From NCBI GenBank assembly GCA_046154695.1, contig JBJXFI010000416.1:1-9681 (forward strand): DNA of 9,681 nucleotides, in the 5' to 3' direction. Made by a program: the position numbers and the translations under genes. Shown here piece by piece: positions 1-8,500 of this stretch. The first letter of the stretch is position 1. The number at the start of each line of letters is the position of its first letter. The stretch is from DALYLB01 sp046154695 (GTDB taxonomy: Bacteria > Acidobacteriota > Blastocatellia > RBC074). The notes beneath the pieces were generated by a model, which was not told the DNA's origin, searched no databases, and was given only the letters and a program-made list of their open reading frames with translations.

Positions 1-8
1 GCGGTCCG

Positions 9-100
9 GCGCCCCTGCCGGGGCGCGAGCCGGGGGCGGGCGATACCGGCGGTTACGCTTCGCTTCACCGCCGGCTACCATCCATCGCCCCTATCGGGGC
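9..100. repeat. Composite palindromic intergenic element with three hairpins
   Basis: Three perfect inverted repeats lie in 92 bases downstream of the operon. Hairpin A (9-26) has 7-bp arms GCGCCCC/GGGGCGC and loop TGCC. Hairpin B (46-74) has 8-bp arms CCGGCGGT/ACCGCCGG and a 13-base loop containing a tandem CGCTT CGCTT. Hairpin C (87-100) has 5-bp arms GCCCC/GGGGC and loop TATC. The cores of A and C, 11-24 and 87-100, are 12/14 identical, so they bracket B with a repeated motif. The look is that of a dispersed REP-like element; from memory, unverified, elements of this style recur in Planctomycetota-type genomes. Only one copy is in the window. It could also protect or define the 3' end of the operon transcript. 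Confidence 0.6.
87..100 (-). terminator. Possible weak 3'-end hairpin after the operon
   Basis: This is the first hairpin met by transcription after the last stop codon, beginning about 45 bases beyond it (GCCCC/GGGGC, 4-base loop). No run of T follows on the minus strand, so it is not a standard intrinsic terminator. It may serve in transcript-end stability, alone or with the two larger hairpins beyond it. It is the same inverted repeat as hairpin C of the composite element. Confidence 0.2.
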
Positions 101-145
101 TCTTGTGTCCCACTTTTAATCACACCCGAAAGCCATCGCGGCGGA

Positions 146-2179
146 TCATCTTCTTTCAAAACGATCGGCGGCACCGGCGGAACGATAGATCGCCGCGGTT
201 CGATCAAAAGCCGGATCCGCCGCGCCGATGAGCGTGAGCCTGCGCGGGGACAGGCAGCCGAGCGCTTCGGGAATATCGAGCACGCGCAGCGCGTTCAGCA
301 GCGGCGGCCCATACTTCTCTTCCGGCGTTCGGCCAAATCGAGGAAGATGCGAAGCGGGCGGATCGACCGCGACCACGGCCTCGATGGCGGGCTGATAGAG
401 CGCGGCGTAGGCCGCGAGGATTCCGGCTCGCCCGCGGCCGGCCGCCCGCCAGTGAACGTTCGGTTCCGCGCTGCGGCCGGCAACGGTCATCACGTCCCAC
501 ACGCGCCCGCCGTCAACCGTGGCGCCGATCAGGGCCATCGATCGCTCGATCGGATTGGGGAATTTATCGCGCGTCCACGCGCCCGGCCCGCCGCCTCGCG
601 GGCTGAGCAGCAGGGCGGATCCTTCCCCGACAATCTGGCGCGCCCATTCCGGCAGCTTGCCGGCATCCTCGTCGGGGTCAAGGACGATCAGCCATCTCGC
701 GGCGCCCTTGCCCGGCAGCCAGCGCCAGAAAACCTCGATCCCTTCCTCGGTGGCCTCTTTTTCCGCCCTCGGCTCGCTGCCCAGGGCCGGCATATAGACC
801 GAGGGCGCCGCCGCGGGCCACGCCCCAAACGCGGCCTTGCGCAGCCGCGCAAGCAGATCCCTTTGCCATGCGTCGAACTGTCCGGCCGCGGGCGCGCCGG
901 GCTTCGCCGGCGTGATGAAAAGCTCATCGATTCTGGTGTTGATGTGGCCTTTCGGAATGTCCGCGTCCGCCGGAAAGACCCGCAGCAGTTTGCGGTCAAT
1001 CAACGGGCTGCCGTCGGCATTCATAAAGGCGTCGGCATCCGTCACGCGCCTTGCGTCCTCTCTGAAATGACGATTGAAAAATTCGTAAACCGCGCGGCGA
1101 ATATCGGTGCGATAGCCATGCCCGCCGACGCTGATGACCGCGTCAACCAGATCGCTCGCGCCGAACAGCGAATAGAGCCGTTCCAGCCGGGCGCTGATGC
1201 GTTCATTGTTCGGCATGGGAAAATAGGTGTCGTGGTCGGAGTTGACGAACAGCATCGGGCGCGGGCAGGCGAGCGCCGCGACCGTCGTCCAGTTCCAGCG
1301 CGCGCTGTTGTAGAAAAAGAAGCAATCGCAATGCCGGCTGATGCCGTCTTCGCCGGCATAGAAAGTCAGATCGCCCAGTCCGCTTACCGGGGCGGCGGCT
1401 TTCACCCGGTCGTCGATGGCCGCGATCCAGAAGGTCCCGATTCCGCCGCCTGAGATTCCCGTCGCGCCGACGCGCGATTGATCGACTTCGGGGCGCGCGG
1501 CCAGGTAATCGAGCGCGCGGATCGCGTTCCAGGCCTCGACGCCCGCCGGGGTGTAGCCGATCGAATGCCACCACCAACGGCCCCCGCTGATCAGCCCGCG
1601 ATGCAGTCCCGCAATCTCGCTCAACTCGAGCGTGTCCATCACCAGCGCAACATATCCGTGCGTGGCGAACCAGCTTCCATGCTGCTGGCATTCGTTCGCG
1701 GCCTTGTTGCCGTCGCGGCGGTGCTGGTTGGCATGGCCGACCTGATAGAGAATCGCGGGATGGCGCTCCCCCGCGGGCCGGACGCGAGCCGGGCGGGGCA
1801 GATACAGATTGGCCGTGACGTATAGCCCGGGCAGGCTCTGGAAGTGAAGCTTCTCGATGGTGATGCCGGGCAGATCGATCCTTCCTGTGATCGTCGCGTT
1901 CAGCGGAGTTCGTTCGGGCATTGGATTGAGGCCCAGCATATCGAGCAGGTCTTCGCGCAAAGATGAGCGGTGCTTTTCAAAATCGGCGGCCGTGTTGATC
2001 CCCGGCAGAAACTCCCGCTCGATTTCGGCGGCGCGCGCGGCAAGATAACGGCGAATGGCGCGGTCGCCATCCGTCTCCTGCGCCGCGCCCGACGGCAGTC
2101 GCATCGGGCCGCCGGTCAGTGGAACGAAGGCCGCCATCGCGCTGCTCCGCAGTATCATTTCTCGTCTGGTCAGATGCAT
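146..2179 (-). CDS. Exported two-lobed alpha/beta hydrolase, acetyl xylan esterase-like
   Basis: Probable serine esterase acting on ester-substituted carbohydrate; the substrate is inferred only. The N-terminus TRREMIL (4-10) followed by a short hydrophobic stretch resembles a twin-arginine (Tat) signal, with possible cleavage near GAA-QE (32-35). Lobe 1 (about 45-375) is a complete alpha/beta hydrolase: nucleophile elbow GISGGG with Ser243, acid Asp317 (or Asp315) in VNSDHDTYFP, and His354 in VGGHGYRTD. Lobe 2 (about 440-677) repeats the fold in degenerate form: GRGRAG at 581-586 sits where an elbow would be and has no Ser, followed by AVVAVDPPASH and LRVLDIPEALGCLSPRRLTL. A weak GGGGA ribosome binding site lies 6 bases before the ATG, and the gene begins 36 bases after the preceding stop. 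Last gene of the operon; noncoding DNA follows. A dienelactone-hydrolase-type or peptidase-like alpha/beta hydrolase is the main alternative. Confidence 0.87.
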   Translation of the reverse strand: MHLTRREMILRSSAMAAFVPLTGGPMRLPSGAAQETDGDRAIRRYLAARAAEIEREFLPGINTAADFEKHRSSLREDLLDMLGLNPMPERTPLNATITGRIDLPGITIEKLHFQSLPGLYVTANLYLPRPARVRPAGERHPAILYQVGHANQHRRDGNKAANECQQHGSWFATHGYVALVMDTLELSEIAGLHRGLISGGRWWWHSIGYTPAGVEAWNAIRALDYLAARPEVDQSRVGATGISGGGIGTFWIAAIDDRVKAAAPVSGLGDLTFYAGEDGISRHCDCFFFYNSARWNWTTVAALACPRPMLFVNSDHDTYFPMPNNERISARLERLYSLFGASDLVDAVISVGGHGYRTDIRRAVYEFFNRHFREDARRVTDADAFMNADGSPLIDRKLLRVFPADADIPKGHINTRIDELFITPAKPGAPAAGQFDAWQRDLLARLRKAAFGAWPAAAPSVYMPALGSEPRAEKEATEEGIEVFWRWLPGKGAARWLIVLDPDEDAGKLPEWARQIVGEGSALLLSPRGGGPGAWTRDKFPNPIERSMALIGATVDGGRVWDVMTVAGRSAEPNVHWRAAGRGRAGILAAYAALYQPAIEAVVAVDPPASHLPRFGRTPEEKYGPPLLNALRVLDIPEALGCLSPRRLTLIGAADPAFDRTAAIYRSAGAADRFERR

Positions 2180-2185
2180 GGATAG

Positions 2186-2190
2186 TCCCC
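2186..2190 (-). promoter_or_regulatory. Weak Shine-Dalgarno-like site of the hydrolase gene
   Basis: The minus strand reads GGGGA, 6 bases before the ATG at 2179, in the 36-base gap after the preceding stop. It is only a partial match to the consensus. The gap shows no hairpin or promoter I can support, which fits read-through from the upstream gene. Confidence 0.4.
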
Positions 2191-2215
2191 GGTTGTCGGT
2201 TTGCGCGGCAGGCCG

Positions 2216-5200
2216 CTACAGGGCCAGGCGGGCGAGAAGACCCGCATCGAGCGCGGTCAATGCCTGCGCGGCCCACAAGTGAGAGCGATCAATTTCAAGG
2301 CACATGCGAAGGTTCTCTCGCGCCTGTCCCGGCTGGCCCCGGAAGGCGGCATGGATTCCCGCAAGGTAACAGGCCCCCGCGCGCCGCTCGTTGGAGCCGC
2401 TCCGCATGTCACGTTCGTTGCCGGCCGGAAAGCTCGCGAGCCACTCTTCAGCCTGCTCGCGCTGACCGGTGTGGGCAAGCGCGATCGCGCGGAACAAGCC
2501 TTCCTCGCTGTTTGCCGGGTTGCCGATGTCCGCCGCCGATCTCCATATCCGCGAGGCCGATTCCTGATCGTCCGCCGACTGATGCAGCAACGCCTCGAAG
2601 ACCAGCAGCCGCGCGCTTCGCAGCGCGGCGAAATCATCCAGCCCGAGACTGGCGGGCGGATGTTGCGCCGCGCGAGCCAGCCGGATGGCTTCTTCCTTGC
2701 TCCTCCCCGCGCTCGCCATCAAATTCGCGGCCTGCCAAAGGTGGAGCAGCGAATATGACTGATGCTGAGGCTCGAACGTATGAGATGCAAGCAGCGCGAG
2801 GGCCTGCCGCGGGTTGCCGGTCTGGGCCTCGACCGCGGCCAGCGCTTCGATCAGGCGATCGTTCCGGGGCTTTTTATTGAGCCCTCCCTCGATGATCCGC
2901 CGGGCCGCATTGATGTCTCCGGATTTGGCCTGAAGCCGGGCAACGAGGATCGTGTGCGACAGCATCTCGGGGCGCTGTTCGGCGGCGCGCGTCAGCAGGG
3001 CCAGCGATTCATCGGAAGCCCCCGCTTCGGGCTTTGTCTCAAGCAAGGCCAATCCGAGGTTGCGCAACGCCGAAAAATTGCGCGGGTCGGAGGCGATGGC
3101 GGAACGCCAGGCATCCATGCCCTCCATGCGGCGCGCGCGGCTGTAAAGGATCTCGCCCAACAGGCAGGCGGCATTCGCATCCTTCGGCTCGATTTCCAGA
3201 ATTCGATTCAGCACGCGCATCGTTTCGCGGCGGAACGGAAAAATCTCCAGCTCCAATTGCTGCCGGCGGGCCGCGTCGATTTCATGCCGGACCGCGGCGG
3301 AATCGCCGCCGCGGTCGGCAAGGTAAGCCTGATAATAATGCAGCAGGGGGCCCGGCTTCGGCAGCGCCGCCAGCCCTCGTTCGATAATTTTCCGCGCCTC
3401 GGGAAACGCCGATAGGCGCATATACTCGCAAGCCAGTTCGAGGTAGCCCTGTTCGTGGCCGGCGCACGCGCGGTCGAGCATCCCGAATTGCGGATGAGCC
3501 GAAAAGAGAGTCTCGGCATATGCGAAAGCGTTGGTTGGATCGAGCTTGAGCAGCGCGTCCCGCTCTTTCCGCGCTTCCGCCGCGCGGCCGATTTTGCGCA
3601 GCGTGAAGGCGAATGCCCGGCGCGCGGACAATTGCGAAGGCGCAAGCGCCGCGGCCTGCGACAGGCGGCGCTCCGCTTCCTTTAGATCGCCGGCGCCGAG
3701 CGCGAGCAGGCCGAGCCCGTAATCGCGCTGATCGAATTTTCCCGATGACGGCAGAAGCCTGAAATAGTGGCGGCGCGCCGCCTCCGGTTTTCCGAGCTCG
3801 GAAAACGCGGTCGCCAGGAAGTAATGCGCCTCGCCGTTTGTGGGGTCGCGCTCGAGCGCCGCCTGGAAATGGCTGATCGCGTCATCGTGGCGCGCACGCT
3901 CGAGCGCCATCACCCCCAGGCGCAGGTGAGGCGCGGTGAAATGGCCGTCTTTGGCGAGCGCGGCGCGATAGGTTTGATCGGCCTGCTCCAGTTCGCCGAA
4001 TTTTTCGCGCGCCAGTCCCTTTTGAAAAGTCTCTTCCGCGGTCAGCTTGTCGAGCGCATCGAACCTGCGCGGGATGGAATCGGACGCGAAGACCGCGTCG
4101 GGGTGCGCGCCGTCGGGATGGCGAACGTATTGCGCCAGCAGCTCGCCCGTTGCGGAGCGGACTTCGAGCCGCAATACCTGGCCGATCGCCTCGGGCTTCA
4201 ATGCAATCTCCGTCCGATAGACATTCGTGGGCGAAAGGCTTTGCCGCGCGCTCCAGATGGTGGTTTCTCCCGCGCTCAGTTTCAGCGCCGCGCGGGAAAA
4301 TCTGCCGGTGGCAGCCACCGCGAGGTTCGCCTGCCGCCGCTGAATGTCGAAGCGGATCGCCGCGTCGCGTGTGGCGGTCGTCAATCCGCCGAGTCTGCCC
4401 GCGCCGAACCAGTACTCGGTCCAGCCGTCGCTTCTGCCCGGCTCGATGAATTCGTAGTTGCCGTCCCAGACGAAGCGCCCGCTCTGGACTTCGATGTAGG
4501 GGCCGTCCGCGTCGGTGTAATGCTTCATCTGGCGCATCGCCGCGCTGCCGGTCCCCCACGTCCACGTCTTTACGCCGCGCGCGAGGCGCCGGTCCGCCCA
4601 GCAGATCGTCCCGTAATCCGCCTGATGGTCATAAGCCGCGATGAAGTTGTCGTAGAGGTCGAGGCCGAAGACGCCGAGCATGTTCCGATTGTTTTTTTGC
4701 CAGCTTAAATCGGCCCCGCGCGCGACCGGCCAGGTGCTCAGCTCGGAGCTGTCGTGGCCGATGGTGCGCGTCATCGGATACACAAAGCGCGTGCCATCGG
4801 TCGCCGCGATTCCGGCGTTCGTCCACAGCAGGTAACGATTGGGAAGGGGATTGTCGTTGCGCAGCCGAAGGTCGAGCTCGATGAACGAACGGCCCGGATG
4901 CAGCGTGATCTCCATCGAGAGCTTGTTGCGGAAGAAGTGATCGATGTGCGAGAGGGTGATTGTCGCCCCGCCGTCTTTGCCGCGTGTGAATGCCCACGGC
5001 CACGGCTCGCCGGGCCACGTCAGCATGTGCGCGTCGTATGGGCCGTAAACCTCCAGGTTGCCCGCGGGCCATCCGCCGCGCTGATTGTAGCCGGTCGGCT
5101 TGATGACGCTGGTGTGGTAAAAAATCTCGCGATTGGCGGTCTTGTCGCGCGCCGACCAGATGCGTCCGCCGAGCTCGGGCAGCACCACCACGCGCAGATA

Positions 5201-5500
5201 TTCGTTCTCCAATGTCAGCGATTCGTAGCGGACCATCACCGGCTTGCGGCTCATCGAGTCGCGGTCGAGCCGTGCGTAGGGATAGATCGCCCCGCTGTCC
5301 GCCGATTTGAAAAGCGGCGCGACGGTCTCGGAGCGGCTGATGGCATAAGTCGGAACTTCCAGTGTCCCGCGCGTGAAGCGCACCGCTCCACCCTCGTCGC
5401 TGTCGCCCGCGGCCGCGATGAACAGCAGGCTTGCGATAAATGCCACGAGGGCGCATCGCCCCGGCCCCGCCGGCGTTTTATCGAATGATGATCTCCGCAT
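2216..5500 (-). CDS. Exported DUF5107 domain protein with C-terminal TPR repeats
   Basis: The biochemical role is not established. Residues 1-33 have a basic start and a hydrophobic stretch (CALVAFIASLLFIAAAG), so a signal peptide or membrane anchor. Residues 55-375 match my memory of DUF5107, a beta-sandwich family I associate with the galactose-mutarotase-like fold. Hallmarks are LENEYLRVVVLPELGGRIWS (91-114), GNLEVYGPYDAH (147-158), the aromatic WPGEPWPWAF (162-171), LLWTNAGI (224-231) and EPGRSDGWTEYWFGAGRLGG (353-372). A linker region follows, then about 600 residues of TPR repeats (about 487-1085), e.g. AISHFQAALERDPTNGEAHY and AWRSAIASDPRNFSALRNLG. The start at 5500 is chosen because GGAGAG lies 7 bases upstream and the signal peptide then begins with MRR; an in-frame ATG at 5560 would add 20 unlikely residues. 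The gene overlaps the preceding one by 23 bases, suggesting translational coupling. Inferred role: glycan binding or processing on a protein scaffold. The domain call is firm; the function is a guess. Confidence 0.88.
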   Translation of the reverse strand: MRRSSFDKTPAGPGRCALVAFIASLLFIAAAGDSDEGGAVRFTRGTLEVPTYAISRSETVAPLFKSADSGAIYPYARLDRDSMSRKPVMVRYESLTLENEYLRVVVLPELGGRIWSARDKTANREIFYHTSVIKPTGYNQRGGWPAGNLEVYGPYDAHMLTWPGEPWPWAFTRGKDGGATITLSHIDHFFRNKLSMEITLHPGRSFIELDLRLRNDNPLPNRYLLWTNAGIAATDGTRFVYPMTRTIGHDSSELSTWPVARGADLSWQKNNRNMLGVFGLDLYDNFIAAYDHQADYGTICWADRRLARGVKTWTWGTGSAAMRQMKHYTDADGPYIEVQSGRFVWDGNYEFIEPGRSDGWTEYWFGAGRLGGLTTATRDAAIRFDIQRRQANLAVAATGRFSRAALKLSAGETTIWSARQSLSPTNVYRTEIALKPEAIGQVLRLEVRSATGELLAQYVRHPDGAHPDAVFASDSIPRRFDALDKLTAEETFQKGLAREKFGELEQADQTYRAALAKDGHFTAPHLRLGVMALERARHDDAISHFQAALERDPTNGEAHYFLATAFSELGKPEAARRHYFRLLPSSGKFDQRDYGLGLLALGAGDLKEAERRLSQAAALAPSQLSARRAFAFTLRKIGRAAEARKERDALLKLDPTNAFAYAETLFSAHPQFGMLDRACAGHEQGYLELACEYMRLSAFPEARKIIERGLAALPKPGPLLHYYQAYLADRGGDSAAVRHEIDAARRQQLELEIFPFRRETMRVLNRILEIEPKDANAACLLGEILYSRARRMEGMDAWRSAIASDPRNFSALRNLGLALLETKPEAGASDESLALLTRAAEQRPEMLSHTILVARLQAKSGDINAARRIIEGGLNKKPRNDRLIEALAAVEAQTGNPRQALALLASHTFEPQHQSYSLLHLWQAANLMASAGRSKEEAIRLARAAQHPPASLGLDDFAALRSARLLVFEALLHQSADDQESASRIWRSAADIGNPANSEEGLFRAIALAHTGQREQAEEWLASFPAGNERDMRSGSNERRAGACYLAGIHAAFRGQPGQARENLRMCLEIDRSHLWAAQALTALDAGLLARLAL

Positions 5501-8500
5501 TGGCTGTCTCTCCGCTGATGGTTTCGGTGACGGATACGCGCCACGTTCCCGCCGGATCATTGAGCGCCGTCCTGAAACCGAGCGTGCCCGCTCCGTTCAG
5601 GATTTCCTGATTGCCGCCGTAATACCGCATCTCCCGCCCTGACGGAGCCGTCACTTTCACGACCGCCACCGAACGAAGCCGCGGCGATGACGCAAGTCGA
5701 AAATGCGCCGTCACCATTTCGCCCAGCCGCGCGGATGCCGCGGCCCGCAGCTCCATTCCGCTGATTCGATCTTCGAGCAGCGCCAGCAATCGGGGGACGG
5801 CGGGCTCGATTTCAGTCTCGAACTCCGAGCCGGCGCCCAGATAGCGTCTCTGGCGCACATCATAGAGAACGCCTTTCCGCCCGAAGGCCAGCCGCACCCG
5901 CTGTGGCGCGGGCTTGTCCTTATCGGGCACGAGGCCGAGCAGCGCGGTCGAGCCGTAGTTGAAAAGATAGCTCTCGCAATCGACGACGCGCTCCCCCGCG
6001 AGCGAAGCAAGCCGCACCGCCGGGGTGATCGCGGCGGCCGCCATCAACAGCTTCATCTTCTCCAGCGCCGGCCCATTTTTTCGCTCCAGCTTCTCCTCGG
6101 GATACCGGTGCAGGAAATAGTTGAGCAGATACGCGCGCCCCTGGCCGAAGCGGTTTTCGATGAGCCGGGGCCGGCCCTCCTCGGTGCGCAGGGCCGTTGC
6201 GCCCGCGAGCTTCAGGTCCGGCTCGCCCTGCATCGCCGCGATTGCCTCGCGATTGAATTTCGCCGGCGCGATGCCGAATACATCCGCGAGCGCGCGCGGT
6301 TCCCGAAACGAGCAATGCTCGTCCATCGCGCCGGGAAGCGCGTCGGCGATCACCGTGCCCCCCTGTCGAACGAACTCGCGGATTGCCGCGGCCTCCCTGT
6401 CGCTGAGCGCCACGCTCATCGGAAGGATGAAGGCGCGATATCCCCCGGCGATCAGGCCGCCCTTTTCGACATCGCCATACGCGATGAAATCGAACTGCAG
6501 CCCGGAATCGCGCAGCAGTCTGACCCACCCGTCGCGATTGGCGTTGAAGCCGCGATGCGTGGCGCTGGTCGTGTTGTACACGACCTCCGGCACGATCCTC
6601 CCGTCCACGATCCACGACCCGTGAATGCTCGGATAGGAATAGTGAATGGCGATGCGGTTATTGTCGGGCGCGCCCGAAGCGATCAGCCTGCCGATCCCCG
6701 CGCCGCGAAGCTCGCTGAAGCCCTCGGCAATCTCTTTTCCGCTCTGGCACAACGTCAGATCGGGGCTGAGTGTTGAAAATTGCCAGAAGACATAGGCCCC
6801 GCCGTTCGCGCCCTTGAAAAGGTTGCGGTAAAAATCGTAGATGACGTTTTTGCCCAGCATCCCGTACCCGGCGCCGCCCGAAATCTTCACTTCCGGGTTG
6901 AAATTGCGATGGAAGTCGAACTGATTGCCGCCGTCATATGAGTTCAGGTGCTTCGTGAACTGGTTGATCCGGCTGTAATCGCTGCCGTTGTGGGGGGCCG
7001 ATTCCTGCGTGCCCGAATTGAGAAGGATGCCTTCGGGATCCAGCTTGCGCAGCTCGCCGAGCACGAACTCGAAGGTCTCGGCGTAGGTCTTTTCCATAAA
7101 CGTCCGATGATCTGCCCACGACGCGAACTTTCCGCGCCGCTGCGCCTCATAGGTGTCGTCGGGCGCGACTTCATCCCATCGGCTGAAGCTCGTGCTCCAT
7201 TGCCGGTTCAATGCGTCGAGCGTCTTGTACTCCGCCTTCAACCATTCGCGCATCGCCCGCATCGTGTGCGGCGAGAAGCACAGATCCAGCTCGTCAACGT
7301 AACAGGTCAGGGAAGGCTCTTCGTACACGTAGTAGGACATCGGCGAGAAGCCCACCCAGGGTTCGGCAAGTTCCCTCAATTCCTTGCGGATCAGGTCGCG
7401 GTATCCCGGATCGTTCAGACAATATTCACGCGCGAGCAGCCGTTTGTCGCGCGTCTCGGCATACCGCTTCTTCATTTTCACGTAGTAATCCCGCTTCGCG
7501 CCGTCGGGCGATTCCTGGCCGCTGATGCGCGTCTGCGCCTGTATGTTGAAGTTGGCATGCTTGCTGTGGCTGAGCGTGTATGAAGAGAGCGTCGTGATAT
7601 TCAGCCGCCGCAGCTGTTCGTCGATCGCGGGCCAGACGCCGGGAATCGGCTCGTTGCTGAAGAGGTACATCACGATGTCGTAATCGTCCCAGCGGCGCGG
7701 CTGCAGGACAAAGACTTCTGAAATGCGGCGGTCCATGCGCACGCCATCGACAGACACTTCGCAATCCACGCGGGCAAGATGCGTGAGCGCGCCGGTCGAG
7801 TCGAGGCTGATCGCCTGCTCGACTTCGCCCCGCGCCCCGCCCTGTGTTTTGACCTGTGTTGTTATTGGATACCGCCGCTCATCCAGCAGCCGGTCGTAAT
7901 TGTCGTAAAGGCGCGCGGTGACGCTGCAATCGCCCGCGGCTTGCAGGCGCAATCGGGCATTGACCCTGCCGCCGAGTTTGACGCGGTCGCTTTCGAGCGT
8001 GACGTCGCGGATCGTGGCCGCCGAGGGGACTTCAAACGCGCGGGCCGCCCAATCAATCCCGCGCCCCTTGTCGATCAAATACGCTTCGGCGAAGTGGCGG
8101 CCGCCGGAAAGGGCGGCGGGGAATGCCAGCGTGGCCGTCTGTTGCCTGACCGGCAATCGCTCCATTGCCCCGAACTCGTCGAAGCTCGAGCGAATCGTCA
8201 CCGCGACCTCGGCCCCGTCGGGCGCATGATCGAGCGTGACGCTCAGGCTGTTCGCGGACAGTTGCAGGCCGCGGATCGCGCCTTCCGGTTCGCGCTTCGC
8301 GGCCCAGACCACGGCGCGCGAGACGAGCGACCAGAGGTATTCGTGATACGCGTAACGCAGCCCGGTCTCGAACATCTCTTCGACTTCGGGAATCATCCCG
8401 CGCTCGCTGTAGCCGAACGCCACGACGCGCCCCTTGCCCACGGTCTTCACCGCCAGCACGGGCGTGCCGCGCGACGTTTCGAGCAGCACGTCGCCCGCGG

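Noticed and set aside
1..145. Short peptide-coding frame through the palindromic element on the minus strand
   Set aside because: Reading through the hairpins gives a basic, low-complexity peptide with no start site or ribosome binding site I can support.
347..1453. Long plus-strand open frame opposite the hydrolase gene
   Set aside because: Its translation is Arg/Pro/Gly/Ala-rich with no recognisable domain. It lies fully antisense to a gene with clear motifs, as is common in high-GC DNA.
2180..2215. Possible promoter or terminator between the DUF5107-TPR gene and the hydrolase gene
   Set aside because: The gap is only 36 bases with no hairpin, T-tract or convincing -10/-35 pair, so co-transcription is simpler.
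3767..4708. Plus-strand open frame of 313 codons opposite the DUF5107-TPR gene
   Set aside because: It is the codon-aligned antisense shadow of a well-supported gene, with no domain recognised.
5501..5560. Longer N-terminus for the DUF5107-TPR protein from the ATG at 5560
   Set aside because: It would push the signal peptide inward behind a polar 20-residue extension and enlarge the overlap to 83 bases. The ATG at 5500 has a good ribosome binding site.
5703..6776. Plus-strand open frame of 357 codons opposite the GH42-like gene
   Set aside because: The composition is low in hydrophobic order and no motif is seen. It is antisense to a coherent domain region.
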